Below, in pieces: positions 44,697 to 52,624 of a DNA stretch of 64,000 bases. Position numbers and translations under genes: made by a program. Positions within the stretch are counted from its first letter, which is position 1. Every line of letters begins with the position of its first letter. The notes under the pieces were generated by a model. The model did no database searches. It saw only the letters and a list, made by a program, of their open reading frames with translations, and had not been told where the DNA came from. Origin of the DNA: an uncultured bacterium (lineage in GTDB: Bacteria > Acidobacteriota > Aminicenantia > Aminicenantales > Saccharicenantaceae); assembly GCA_937920515.1 (NCBI GenBank), contig CALEUG010000004.1, positions 186,001-250,000 on the forward strand, written 5' to 3'.

Positions 44697-46007
44697 TCAC
44701 CGGCCGAAGAGAACCGAAGAACCTGTGTAGAAAACGCCGGCCACCGCGCCGGTTATCAGACAGGCCAGAGTGGCGGCCAGCAGGGCTTTGAGCCCTAACC
44801 GCGACAGGTCCTTCAGCCTGCCCGGAGCCAGGGCTCCGATTCCCCCGACAAAAATGGCCAGCGAGGCCACGTGAGCAAAGCCGCAGAGGGCATATGAGGC
44901 GATGATGGCCGAGCGCGGGTCGTGGAAAGCACCGGCCTGGAGCAACCCGGCCAGGTGCTGGTAGCTGACCAGTTCGGTGGCCACCACTCTTTCCGCCAGG
45001 AGCTTAGCCACCAGGAAGGCATCCTGTGGAGAGACGCCCATGATCAGGGCAAACGGATAAAAAACATAGCTCAGAATGCCGGAAACCTGCCAGTTGAAAC
45101 TCCAGCCCAGAAGGTGATTTAGCTGGCCGCCTAACCAGCCGAGAACCAGGTCCAGCAGGGCCAGCAACCCCAGGAAAGCCAGTAACAGGGCTACAATTCC
45201 CCCCAGCAGCTTGAGACCGGACTGAGCCCCGTTGATTATGGCCATGATCAGGTTGTCTTCTTTTTCGTAATAAGGTTTTACCTCCATCCCCATGGTTACC
45301 GGCTTCTCTGTTTCCGGAAACATCAGTTTGGCTGTGAGCAGGGCGGCCGGGGCTGAGAGAATGGAGGCTGACACCAGATGCCCGGCTATGGTTGGCAACC
45401 CGGCCCTGAGAATCATCACGTAAACCGAAAGAACCGAGGAGGCGATGGTGGCCATACCGGCGGTCAGAATCGTGGCCAGCTCGGAAGAAGTCATCTGGGA
45501 TAGATAGGGCCTGACCACCAGCGAGGATTCCACCCCGACGAAGATATTGCTGGAAACGCACAGCGATTCGGCCCCGCTGATTCTCATCAGCCGGGTAAAG
45601 ACCCTGGCGAAGAGCTGGATCAGAAAAGGCATAACCTTCAGGTAATAAAGGGCTCCGACCAGCGCGGCAAAAAAGACCACGGTCGGCAGCGCCTGGAAGG
45701 CCAGGATAAACCCCGGAGAGGTTTCACCGCTCTCGTTGCTGGTTCCCGGCGGCAGGGCCAGCGGGCCAAAAAGAAATTTGATGCCGGCAGTAGCACTGTC
45801 CAGAACCCGGACCACCACTTCATTTATAGCCAGCAATGCGCGCCCGCCGGCCGGGACCAGGAAGATGAAAAAGGCCAGGAGGAGCTGCAGTCCGAAACCC
45901 CAGCCGACCACTTTCCAGTTGACGATTTTTTTGCTGGAAGAAAACAACCAGGCCACGAAGGCCAGGAACACCAGGCCGCCCAGACTCACCAGATTAAGGT
46001 AACTCAT
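44697..46007 (-). CDS. Concentrative nucleoside transporter-like protein (CNT/NupC family)
   Basis: A 436-residue inner-membrane transporter with about 10 helices and two hairpins. CNT features are FQALPTVVFFAALVGALYYL near 106-125, SSNIFVGVESSLVVRPYLSQM near 155-175, TSSELATILTAGMATIAS and ALCGFAHVASLAIFVGGIGAL near 380. CNTs import nucleosides with sodium or protons. The nucleobase-contact motif GQTE reads VGVE here, so the Gln and Thr ligands are missing, and the substrate may be unusual. The N-terminal insertion LPPGTSNESGETSPG is family-typical in place but long. Confidence 0.85.
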   Translation of the reverse strand: MSYLNLVSLGGLVFLAFVAWLFSSSKKIVNWKVVGWGFGLQLLLAFFIFLVPAGGRALLAINEVVVRVLDSATAGIKFLFGPLALPPGTSNESGETSPGFILAFQALPTVVFFAALVGALYYLKVMPFLIQLFARVFTRLMRISGAESLCVSSNIFVGVESSLVVRPYLSQMTSSELATILTAGMATIASSVLSVYVMILRAGLPTIAGHLVSASILSAPAALLTAKLMFPETEKPVTMGMEVKPYYEKEDNLIMAIINGAQSGLKLLGGIVALLLAFLGLLALLDLVLGWLGGQLNHLLGWSFNWQVSGILSYVFYPFALIMGVSPQDAFLVAKLLAERVVATELVSYQHLAGLLQAGAFHDPRSAIIASYALCGFAHVASLAIFVGGIGALAPGRLKDLSRLGLKALLAATLACLITGAVAGVFYTGSSVLFGR

Positions 46008-46043
46008 GTTGCTACCCCGGCTGTCAGATTGAATTCCATTCTA

Positions 46044-46072
46044 ATTGTAATCATTCCGGATAGCCACAACAA
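46044..46072 (-). promoter_or_regulatory. Putative promoter for the CNT transporter
   Basis: On the minus strand TTGTTG (46072-46067) and TACAAT (46049-46044) are 17 bases apart, about 37 bases before the ATG at 46007. Confidence 0.5.
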
Positions 46073-46134
46073 CCGGGGAAATAAAAGTCCGCAGACAAGC
46101 GGTTAGCCCGGGGCGATGGAAATGTCAACAGCCA

Positions 46135-46362
46135 TCAGCAGACTTCCACCAGCTTGACCCGGGATTTTTCTCCACGAATTATTTTCAACCTGGAAAGCGG
46201 AAGTCCCAGATGCCCGGCCAGCAGCTCCAGCAGCTCCCGGTTGGCCCGGCCTTTGTCCGGGGCCGAAATCAGCCTGGCCCTGAATTCAGTAGCTGAAAGG
46301 GGAATAAGTTCTTGCCTGGAAGCTTTGGGTTGAACTCTTATCGTCAGGATTGTTTTTGCCAT
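46135..46362 (-). CDS. DUF167 family protein (YggU-like)
   Basis: A 75-residue protein of the YggU/DUF167 family: ILTIRVQPKASRQELIP near the start, FRARLISAPDKGRANRELLELLA in the middle and LSRLKIIRGEKSRVKLVEV near the end. The function is unknown. GGGGGAA precedes its ATG. It stands between the DUF1573 gene and the CNT gene on the same strand. Confidence 0.9.
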   Translation of the reverse strand: MAKTILTIRVQPKASRQELIPLSATEFRARLISAPDKGRANRELLELLAGHLGLPLSRLKIIRGEKSRVKLVEVC

Positions 46363-46460
46363 GTTTCCCCCGCAATGTCCCCCTGGCCGGGCAGGCCGGG
46401 GTTGAATTGAGGCTCAGGCCCGGTGCCTTTCAGAATCCCTCTTCCCGGCTTGAACTCAGT

Positions 46461-47255
46461 CTATTTTATCCCCAGCTCTTTACCGTATTTTTCGAACAGG
46501 CGCCGTAGCTCATCCCTGGTAATCACATACCGGCTGATAAAAACAGAAAGGCTTGGCCGGGCCGGGTCATTGGATTTTATCAGCAAATATTCTCTCTGGG
46601 CGCCAGTCCGCCCTTCTCTTACCGGGAGCAGAGCTCTGAGCATAATTTCCCGTCCGGCCGGAACTTTGTAGGGAAAGCTGATGACCCTGTTTCCGACCAT
46701 AAAAGTAAAACCCGGGTTGTCAATGTCAAAGACCAGTTCCAGCTGTCCGCTGTTTTTGACCTTGATTATCGCCTCGGAAGATTCTCCTGCCAGGACCAGG
46801 CCCAGGTCCAGGTTATAGGGTTCCAGCTCAATCCTGGGGGCCGGGCCTGTCTCCACCTCAGCCGTTATGGTAAGTTCCTGCCTGGGGTTTTCAGGGTCGT
46901 TGCTTTCTAAATATACATATTTGATAACTTTACCAGCATAACCCCGGGAATCGAACGTGACCTTAATCTTTCCTTCCCCGCCGGGCGGAATTTCCTTACG
47001 AGAAACCAGGGCCGCGGCGCAGCCGCAGGAGGTGCTGACATTTTTAACTACCAGAACCGAGTTCCCTGCATTCCGGAAGGTAAATTCATGGCTGACCACC
47101 TCGCCCTGCTTGATCCGGCCGAAATCGCGGCTGGTCTGCTTGAACTCTGCTCTGGGCGCCCCGGACTGACCCGGAGATGAGAAAGCCAGGTAGGCCGTTA
47201 TCAGGCTACACAACAGAACCAGGGCTGTAAATCTGAATGTTTTGCCGACATCCAT
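46461..47255 (-). CDS. Exported DUF1573 protein
   Basis: A 264-residue protein with a signal peptide or anchor (1-30), then two immunoglobulin-like domains. The first is DUF1573 (about 35-130): FGRIKQGEVVSHEFTFRNAG, STSCGCAAALVSRKEIPPG with its paired cysteines, and VYLESNDPENPRQEL. The second (about 140-235) reads like the same fold without cysteines: LDLGLVLAGESSEAIIKVKN and LLIKSNDPARPSLSV. It is probably periplasmic. The role is unknown. The ATG at 47255 has AAGGAGG directly upstream. It is divergent from the rrf2-led operon. Confidence 0.85.
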   Translation of the reverse strand: MDVGKTFRFTALVLLCSLITAYLAFSSPGQSGAPRAEFKQTSRDFGRIKQGEVVSHEFTFRNAGNSVLVVKNVSTSCGCAAALVSRKEIPPGGEGKIKVTFDSRGYAGKVIKYVYLESNDPENPRQELTITAEVETGPAPRIELEPYNLDLGLVLAGESSEAIIKVKNSGQLELVFDIDNPGFTFMVGNRVISFPYKVPAGREIMLRALLPVREGRTGAQREYLLIKSNDPARPSLSVFISRYVITRDELRRLFEKYGKELGIK

Positions 47256-47444
47256 GGTCGCCTCCTTCTCAACATTATGAAATGATGCCACAAACGAAAA
47301 CCAATGGCAACCGGCCACATCCCGCTGGACGGGAACCCGGGATAAATTGAAGCTTCCCCGGAAAGCCGGCCAGCCGGTAAGAGCCGGGGTCGGCTGCCCG
47401 CCTCACCGGCCTACACCGACCCGGCCAGGCCGCCCAAAAAATGC

Positions 47445-47473
47445 TTGACAGGCCGGGACCAGATGAATATATG
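47445..47473 (+). promoter_or_regulatory. Putative promoter of the rrf2-porin-pst2 operon
   Basis: A perfect TTGACA (47445-47450) and TATATG (47468-47473) are 17 bases apart. The start would be near 47480, about 38 bases before the rrf2 ATG. The same hexamers at the same spacing occur upstream of the SDR gene. Confidence 0.6.
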
Positions 47474-47482
47474 ATAAAGTTG

Positions 47483-47500
47483 ATAGATTTAGTCATCTAT
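47483..47500 (+). promoter_or_regulatory. Palindromic operator candidate for the Rrf2 regulator
   Basis: ATAGAT (47483-47488) and ATCTAT (47495-47500) form an exact inverted repeat with a 6-base centre. It lies 9 bases after the -10 hexamer, at the predicted transcription start, where a repressor would block RNA polymerase. An autoregulatory site is inferred from position. Confidence 0.5.
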
Positions 47501-47517
47501 TTGACGAGGCTTAAATC

Positions 47518-47967
47518 ATGAGGCTATCAACCCGAGGCGAATACGCCAGCCGGGCCATGCTGGAACTGGCTGCTCGCTACGGCCAGGGACCGGTGCCCAT
47601 AAAAATTATTTCCCTGACCCAGGCCATTCCCCAGCAATTCCTGGAACAGATTCTCCTCCTGCTGAAAAGGGCCGGCTATGTCAAAAGCAAAAAAGGCCCG
47701 GCCGGTGGCTATTATCTTTCCCGTCCACCGGCCGAAATCAACGTGGCCGAGGTCATCCGGGTTATGGACGGACCGCTGGCCCCGATAAATTGCGTCAGCG
47801 TCATGGAACACGAGCCCTGCCTCCTGGAAGAGCGCTGCGGCCTGAAGTGGCTGTGGAAAGAAGTGCGGGACATGGTGGCCTCCCACCTGGAAAAGACCAC
47901 TTTTGAAGATGTTCTCCAGCGACAGCTGAAGATAAACCAGCAAACCTCAAGAAGGGGAAAAAAGTGA
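47518..47967 (+). CDS. Rrf2-family transcriptional regulator with three cysteines
   Basis: A 149-residue Rrf2/IscR-like regulator. The N-terminal winged helix (1-70) opens MRLSTRGEYASRAMLELA and has PQQFLEQILLLLKRAGYVKS and GPAGGYYLSRP. Cysteines C92, C101 and C107 stand in the region where IscR, NsrR and RirA bind an Fe-S cluster (spacing C-x8-C-x5-C). The basic tail is SRRGKK. It has GAGG eight bases before its ATG. It overlaps the porin gene by GTGA and heads the second porin-pst operon, so it probably controls that operon in response to Fe-S, iron or redox state. Confidence 0.9.
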   Translation: MRLSTRGEYASRAMLELAARYGQGPVPIKIISLTQAIPQQFLEQILLLLKRAGYVKSKKGPAGGYYLSRPPAEINVAEVIRVMDGPLAPINCVSVMEHEPCLLEERCGLKWLWKEVRDMVASHLEKTTFEDVLQRQLKINQQTSRRGKK

Positions 47968-48974
47968 AGCTGCCCCGGTTTTTCTGGTTGAAATTGCTGA
48001 CCTGTTTTATTATCCTGGTCGCCTTCCAGGAGACAGTTCTGGCCGGGACACTGGAACCGGAAAACCTGGAATCACCGGGCCAGGCCGTCTCCTGCAGCCT
48101 GCATCTTAAACCTTCCGGCTATGCCCAGCTTCTTTTTACCGCCCGGAACGACGAGACCGATACTTTTTGGGTCCGACGGGCCCGGTTCAGCCTGGACGGC
48201 CGGATTCTCAAGAAACTGAGCTTCAAAGTCCAGGCCGACCTGACCAGGTCGCCAGCTCTGCTCGATGCCCTGGCCGAAGTTCTGCTGGATGAAAAATTCA
48301 ACCTCCGGGCCGGGCAGTTCCTGGTCCCCTTCAGCCTGGAAAGCACCACCTCAGTCGGTCGCCTGATGACAGTAAACCGTTCCCGGGTGGTAGACCTGCT
48401 GACCCCTGGCCGGGACAACAACTCCACCGGTCGGGACCTGGGACTGGCAGCTTTCGGTCGCATCTCAATTTTTCAGTACAGCCTGGGACTGGTTAATGGG
48501 GCGGGTATAAACAAAAAAGATGATAACAGCCGGAAAGATTTCGCCGGCCGGCTCACCGCAAGTCCCGGTTGGGGTTTGCGCCTTGGCCTTTCCGTTTACA
48601 ACGGCCGCCGGTTTGATTCTACCGCTTCGGCCAACCCGGTCAGAAACAGGTTTGGACTGGAAGTTAGCTGGGAATGCAGGCTTTTTCACCTCTGGGCTGA
48701 ATACATAGAGGGTAGAGATGACCTGACTGAAAAATACGGTTGGTATATTCAGGCAACCTTCGACCTTAAGCCGGAAACCTACCAGCTGGTGCTCAAGCTC
48801 GATCATTTTGACCCTGACCGGAGCCTGCCCGGACCGAGTTCCACTGTCTGCACCGCCGGAGCCAACTGGTTCCTGAGCCCCGCTTCAAAGCTCCAGGCAA
48901 ATTTTGAATACCATCGCCGGGAAGCTGAACCCGATTATAAGGTTCTCCTGCTGCACCTGCAGGTGGGATTTTAA
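47964..48974 (+). CDS. Outer-membrane porin of the second Pst-type operon
   Basis: A 336-residue beta-barrel starting at GTG 47964 within the rrf2 stop. The signal peptide (about 1-28) ends ETVLAGT. Strands follow, such as RARFSLDGRILKKLSFKVQAD near 72-92, with loop NLRAGQFLVPFSLESTT near 113; it ends YKVLLLHLQVGF. The layout is that of phosphate-selective porins O/P (a short N-terminal strand block, then a LRAGQFxxPFSxE-type motif). It serves as the outer-membrane gate for the ABC transporter that follows. Selectivity is inferred. Confidence 0.8.
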   Translation: MKLPRFFWLKLLTCFIILVAFQETVLAGTLEPENLESPGQAVSCSLHLKPSGYAQLLFTARNDETDTFWVRRARFSLDGRILKKLSFKVQADLTRSPALLDALAEVLLDEKFNLRAGQFLVPFSLESTTSVGRLMTVNRSRVVDLLTPGRDNNSTGRDLGLAAFGRISIFQYSLGLVNGAGINKKDDNSRKDFAGRLTASPGWGLRLGLSVYNGRRFDSTASANPVRNRFGLEVSWECRLFHLWAEYIEGRDDLTEKYGWYIQATFDLKPETYQLVLKLDHFDPDRSLPGPSSTVCTAGANWFLSPASKLQANFEYHRREAEPDYKVLLLHLQVGF

Positions 48975-49001
48975 TAATGAAACGAAAAGAGGAATGAGAA
49001 T

Positions 49002-50066
49002 ATGAGTTCCCGAAAACACTGGAATTGCCGCAGCTTCTGGTTTGGCCGCTGCCTTCCCGCTCGCCTTATGGTCGTGCCGGGTAAATTTAACCTGATAGTC
49101 ACCCTGATTTTTCTTTTGACTCTTGCTCCACTTCTTTCTTCCGCCGGAGACTCTCCTTCCCCGAAAACCTCCCTGACCGGGAAAATAAGCATTTCTGGTG
49201 CCTGGGCCCTTTATCCTCTGGCCGTCCGCTGGGCTGACCGGTTTCAGAAAGAACATCCTGGTGTGAAGATAGACCTCCAGGCCGGGGGCGCTGGCAAGGG
49301 CATGGCTGACGTTCTGGCCGGCCTGGTGGACATCGGCCTGCTCTCCCGCGATATCCATCCAGAAGAACTGACCCGGGGAGCCCTGCCGCTGGCCGTGGCC
49401 AGGGATGCCGTGGTCGGAACCATGAACCAGAACAACCCGTTCTTAAAAGCCATCCTGGAAAAAGGCCTGACCAGGGAGGCCTTGCGCCAGATATTTGTCG
49501 AGGCCAAAATCCAGTTCTGGGAAGAATTGCTGGGATTGCCCGGTAAAACGCCCATAAATGTTTACATCCGCTCCGACGCCTGCGGGGCAGCCGAAACCTG
49601 GGCCGCCTTCATAGATGCCCACCAGGAAGACCTGAAGGGGATAGCCATTTATGGCGACCCCGGGCTGGCCGAAGCCGTCCGACGCGACCCTTATGGGCTG
49701 GGCTTTAACAACCTTAATTTCGCCTATAACCCTGGAACTCTCAGGCCTCACCAGGGCCTGCTCATCGTTCCGCTTGACCTGAACCACAACGGGAAGGTTG
49801 ACCCGGAAGAAGATTTTTACCAGGATCGCCGCCGCCTTACGGCGGCCATCGGCCGGGGACAGTATCCCTCTCCGCCGGCCAGGGATCTTTACCTGGTGGT
49901 CAAAAAGACAGGCCTGCGCCCGGTAACCCGGGCTTTCCTGGAGTGGGTTCTCACTTATGGACAGGACCTGGCCGAAGAAGCCGGTTACCTCCGGCTGGAT
50001 GACCAGGCTGCCGCCAGGGAACTTCAGAAAATCAGGGGCAACAGTTTTCCGGAGTCGAGGTATTGA
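49002..50066 (+). CDS. PstS-like substrate-binding protein, divergent class with EF-hand-like loop
   Basis: A 354-residue periplasmic binding protein. A long N-terminus with a hydrophobic core (about 28-48) serves as signal peptide. Ligand-site motifs differ from PstS1: ISGAWALYP near 64-72, QAGGAGKGM near 93-101 and SDACGAAETW at 191-200. A 12-residue calcium-type loop (D259, N261, N263, G264, V266 and E270 in DLNHNGKVDPEE) follows. The type is usually annotated as phosphate-binding, but phosphate specificity is not shown here. GAGGA lies eight bases before the ATG. Confidence 0.82.
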   Translation: MSSRKHWNCRSFWFGRCLPARLMVVPGKFNLIVTLIFLLTLAPLLSSAGDSPSPKTSLTGKISISGAWALYPLAVRWADRFQKEHPGVKIDLQAGGAGKGMADVLAGLVDIGLLSRDIHPEELTRGALPLAVARDAVVGTMNQNNPFLKAILEKGLTREALRQIFVEAKIQFWEELLGLPGKTPINVYIRSDACGAAETWAAFIDAHQEDLKGIAIYGDPGLAEAVRRDPYGLGFNNLNFAYNPGTLRPHQGLLIVPLDLNHNGKVDPEEDFYQDRRRLTAAIGRGQYPSPPARDLYLVVKKTGLRPVTRAFLEWVLTYGQDLAEEAGYLRLDDQAAARELQKIRGNSFPESRY

Positions 50067-50962
50067 TGTCCATCCAGAGGTTAAGCCGGCGCGACCGCGG
50101 GCCTGAACTGGCCACCGCGCCCTTCGCCTTTTTTCCCGTGGCCCTGGCCGGGGCTATCTTCCTGGCACTGTTGATCAAAGCCTGGCCACTTCTTTCCCTG
50201 AAATCTCTTTCTTCGCTGATTTTCTCTTCCACCTGGCTTCCGAGCCGGGGTCATTTCGGCCTCTGGCCTTTCATCCTGGGAACCATCTGGGTAACCATCT
50301 CTGCTTTTGTTCTGGCGGTGCCCGTTGCTATCCTAACCTCACTTTATCTTTCAGAATACGCGCCGGCCCGGGTAAAAAGGATATTCCAGCCCATCCTGGA
50401 CCTGCTGGCCGGACTACCTTCGGTGATATACGGGATGTGGGGCGTACTGATAGTGGTGCCGTTGGTCAGCAAATATCTGGCCCCATTCTTCGGCCGTCAG
50501 AGCTCCGGCTACAGCATCCTGGCCGCTTCCCTGGTCCTGGCCCTGATGATTCTCCCGACCATCATCAGTGTTTCGGTAGAAGTTCTGAACTCGGTTCCCC
50601 TGGCTCTAAAGGAGGCCGCCCTGTCTCTCGGGGCCACCAGGTTTGAAGTCATAAGATACGTGGTGATGAAAAAATCCTTTCCTGGAATGCTGGCGGCCTG
50701 CGTCCTGGGGCTGTCGCGGGCTTTTGGAGAAACCATTGCTGTGCTGATGGTGGTGGGCAACGTGCCGGCAATACCCCGTTCCCTGTTCTCTCCCGCCTAC
50801 CCGCTGCCAGCCCTTCTGGCCAACAATTATGGAGAAATGATGTCCATTCCTGGTTATGAATCGGCCCTCAACCTGGCCGCCCTGCTGTTGCTGGTGATAG
50901 TGGTCGGGTTCAGCCTTCTGGCCCGCTGGTACCTGGTAAGAATAAGCCGGAGGTCTTCATGA
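50066..50962 (+). CDS. PstC-like ABC permease of the second operon
   Basis: A 298-residue permease with six helices. It has LLAGLPSVIYGMWGVL near 111-126, LSLGATRFEVIRYVVMKKSFPG near 189-210 and GLSRAFGETIAVLMVVGNVPA near 215-235, all in PstC style. The ATG at 50066 overlaps the upstream stop by one base (TGATG) and has GAGG five bases before it. It overlaps the next permease by ATGA. Confidence 0.9.
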   Translation: MSIQRLSRRDRGPELATAPFAFFPVALAGAIFLALLIKAWPLLSLKSLSSLIFSSTWLPSRGHFGLWPFILGTIWVTISAFVLAVPVAILTSLYLSEYAPARVKRIFQPILDLLAGLPSVIYGMWGVLIVVPLVSKYLAPFFGRQSSGYSILAASLVLALMILPTIISVSVEVLNSVPLALKEAALSLGATRFEVIRYVVMKKSFPGMLAACVLGLSRAFGETIAVLMVVGNVPAIPRSLFSPAYPLPALLANNYGEMMSIPGYESALNLAALLLLVIVVGFSLLARWYLVRISRRSS

Positions 50963-51846
50963 ATAATGAACCAGAACGAGGTATTCAAAGGAAGCTCAGA
51001 AAGCGGCTGCGGGTGGAATCATTCTTTAAGTTATTGATGGCCGCCTCCACCTGGCTTGTCCTGGCAAGCCTGGTTTTAATTCTGGCCATAATTCTCTGGA
51101 AAAGCCTGCCCGCTCTTAAACTTTCGATGATAACCCGGAATCCGGGCAGCGGTTACTACCTCGGCCGGGAAGGTGGAATTCTCAACGCTATTCTGGGCTC
51201 GCTTCAGGTGGTTTTCGGGGCCACCCTGCTGGCCCTGGCCATTGCCCTGCCGGCCGTGGTGTTCCTGACCAGCTACCTCCGCCAGAAATCCTGGCTGGCC
51301 GAGTTAATCAGGTTCTCTCTTGACGTCCTTTGGGGAATCCCGTCGATAGTCTACGGGGCCTTCGGCTTCCTGATCATGATAACTTTTCATCTGAGGGCTT
51401 CGCTCCTGGCCGGGATGATAACGGTGGCCATGGTGGAGCTGCCAATTCTCAGCCGGGCCCTGGAGGAGACCATAAGGCTGGTCCCTTCTGACCTCAAGGA
51501 GGCCACCTACTCGCTGGGAGCCAGCCGCTGGCAGACCGCCACCCGGGTGGTCCTCCGTCAGGTTTTCCCCGGCCTGGTGACCGCCGTACTTATGGCCATG
51601 GGCCGGGGGCTGGGTGATGCCGCCGCCGTCCTGTTCACCGCCGGCTATACCGATAAGATCACCACTTCCCTGCTCCAGCCGGTGGCCACCCTGCCGCTGG
51701 CCATCTTTTTTCAGCTGAACTCTCCTTTTCCAGAAGTTCAGCAAAGAGCTTACGCTTCGGCCGCCATCCTGACCGTCCTGGTATTGTTTATCAGCCTGGC
51801 CTCAAGGAGACTCAGCCGCCGGCTGGGCCGTCACAAGATTAGTTAA
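50959..51846 (+). CDS. PstA-like ABC permease of the second operon
   Basis: A 295-residue permease with six helices. It has LWGIPSIVYGAFGFLIM near 116-132, YSLGASRWQTATRVVLRQVFPG near 184-205 and AMGRGLGDAAAVLFTAGY near 213-230. The last motif has GD where PstA usually has GE. Basic N-terminus. It starts within the stop of the PstC-like gene; the ATPase gene follows 13 bases later. Confidence 0.9.
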   Translation: MNNEPERGIQRKLRKRLRVESFFKLLMAASTWLVLASLVLILAIILWKSLPALKLSMITRNPGSGYYLGREGGILNAILGSLQVVFGATLLALAIALPAVVFLTSYLRQKSWLAELIRFSLDVLWGIPSIVYGAFGFLIMITFHLRASLLAGMITVAMVELPILSRALEETIRLVPSDLKEATYSLGASRWQTATRVVLRQVFPGLVTAVLMAMGRGLGDAAAVLFTAGYTDKITTSLLQPVATLPLAIFFQLNSPFPEVQQRAYASAAILTVLVLFISLASRRLSRRLGRHKIS

Positions 51847-51859
51847 ACGGAGTTCTGCT

Positions 51860-52621
51860 ATGAACCAGACGAGCCGGTTGCGGGTTGAAAACCTGAATGT
51901 CTTTTACGGTCAGAACCACGTGCTGAAAAATATCAGTCTCAGCCTGCCCGACAACAGGATAACGGTCATCATCGGACCTTCCGGCTGCGGCAAAACCACC
52001 CTTCTCAGGAGCCTGAACCGCCTTCTCGACGAGCAGGAAGGAGTCAGGGTAGAGGGCCGGGTTTTTCTGGACGGTCAGGACATCTACCAGCCCGGGGTGG
52101 ACATCACCCTGGTCAGGAAAAGGATGGGCCTGCTCTCCCAGAAGCCGCAGGTCCTGCCGATGTCGATATACGACAACGTGGCTTTTGGCCCGAGGCTGCT
52201 CGGCCTGAGGGACCGCAGGCATCTTGATGACCTGGTGGAAAAGTACCTGCGTCTGGCCGGACTCTGGGAGGAGGTTAAAGGCCGATTGCAGGAACCCGCC
52301 TCCCGGCTATCCATCGGTCAGCAACAGCGGTTATGCCTGGCCCGGGGCCTGGCTGTCGAGCCAGAGGTCATCCTGGGCGATGAGCCCACCTCAGCCCTCG
52401 ATCCGCAATCGAGCCGGAATGTGGAAACCCAGCTCCTCAACCTGAAAGAGAACTATACCATAGTCCTGGTAACGCACATCCTGCGACAGGCCAGGAGGCT
52501 GGCTGATTACGTGGCTTTTCTCTATTTTGGCGAGCTTATAGAATTCGGCCCGGCTTCCGAAGTCCTGATCTCACCCCGGGACTCCAGAACCCGGGCCTAC
52601 ATCACCGGCGAGATAAGCTGA
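51860..52621 (+). CDS. PstB-like ABC ATPase with atypical signature
   Basis: A 253-residue ABC ATPase. Walker A is GPSGCGKTT at 39-47, the Q-loop is LLSQKPQVLPMSIYDN near 91-106, and the H-loop is VTHILRQARRLAD near 204. The signature is LSIGQQQR (150-157) where PstB has LSGGQQQR, and Walker B ends ILGDEP, with Gly before the catalytic Asp-Glu. It closes the rrf2-porin-pst2 operon; no second phoU follows. The convergent gdh ends 3 bases away. Confidence 0.9.
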   Translation: MNQTSRLRVENLNVFYGQNHVLKNISLSLPDNRITVIIGPSGCGKTTLLRSLNRLLDEQEGVRVEGRVFLDGQDIYQPGVDITLVRKRMGLLSQKPQVLPMSIYDNVAFGPRLLGLRDRRHLDDLVEKYLRLAGLWEEVKGRLQEPASRLSIGQQQRLCLARGLAVEPEVILGDEPTSALDPQSSRNVETQLLNLKENYTIVLVTHILRQARRLADYVAFLYFGELIEFGPASEVLISPRDSRTRAYITGEIS

Positions 52622-52624
52622 GCC

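Noticed and set aside
46085-46115. Terminator-like CCGC/GCGG followed by T-rich sequence after the DUF167 gene
   Set aside because: The stem is only four base pairs and I could not extend it.
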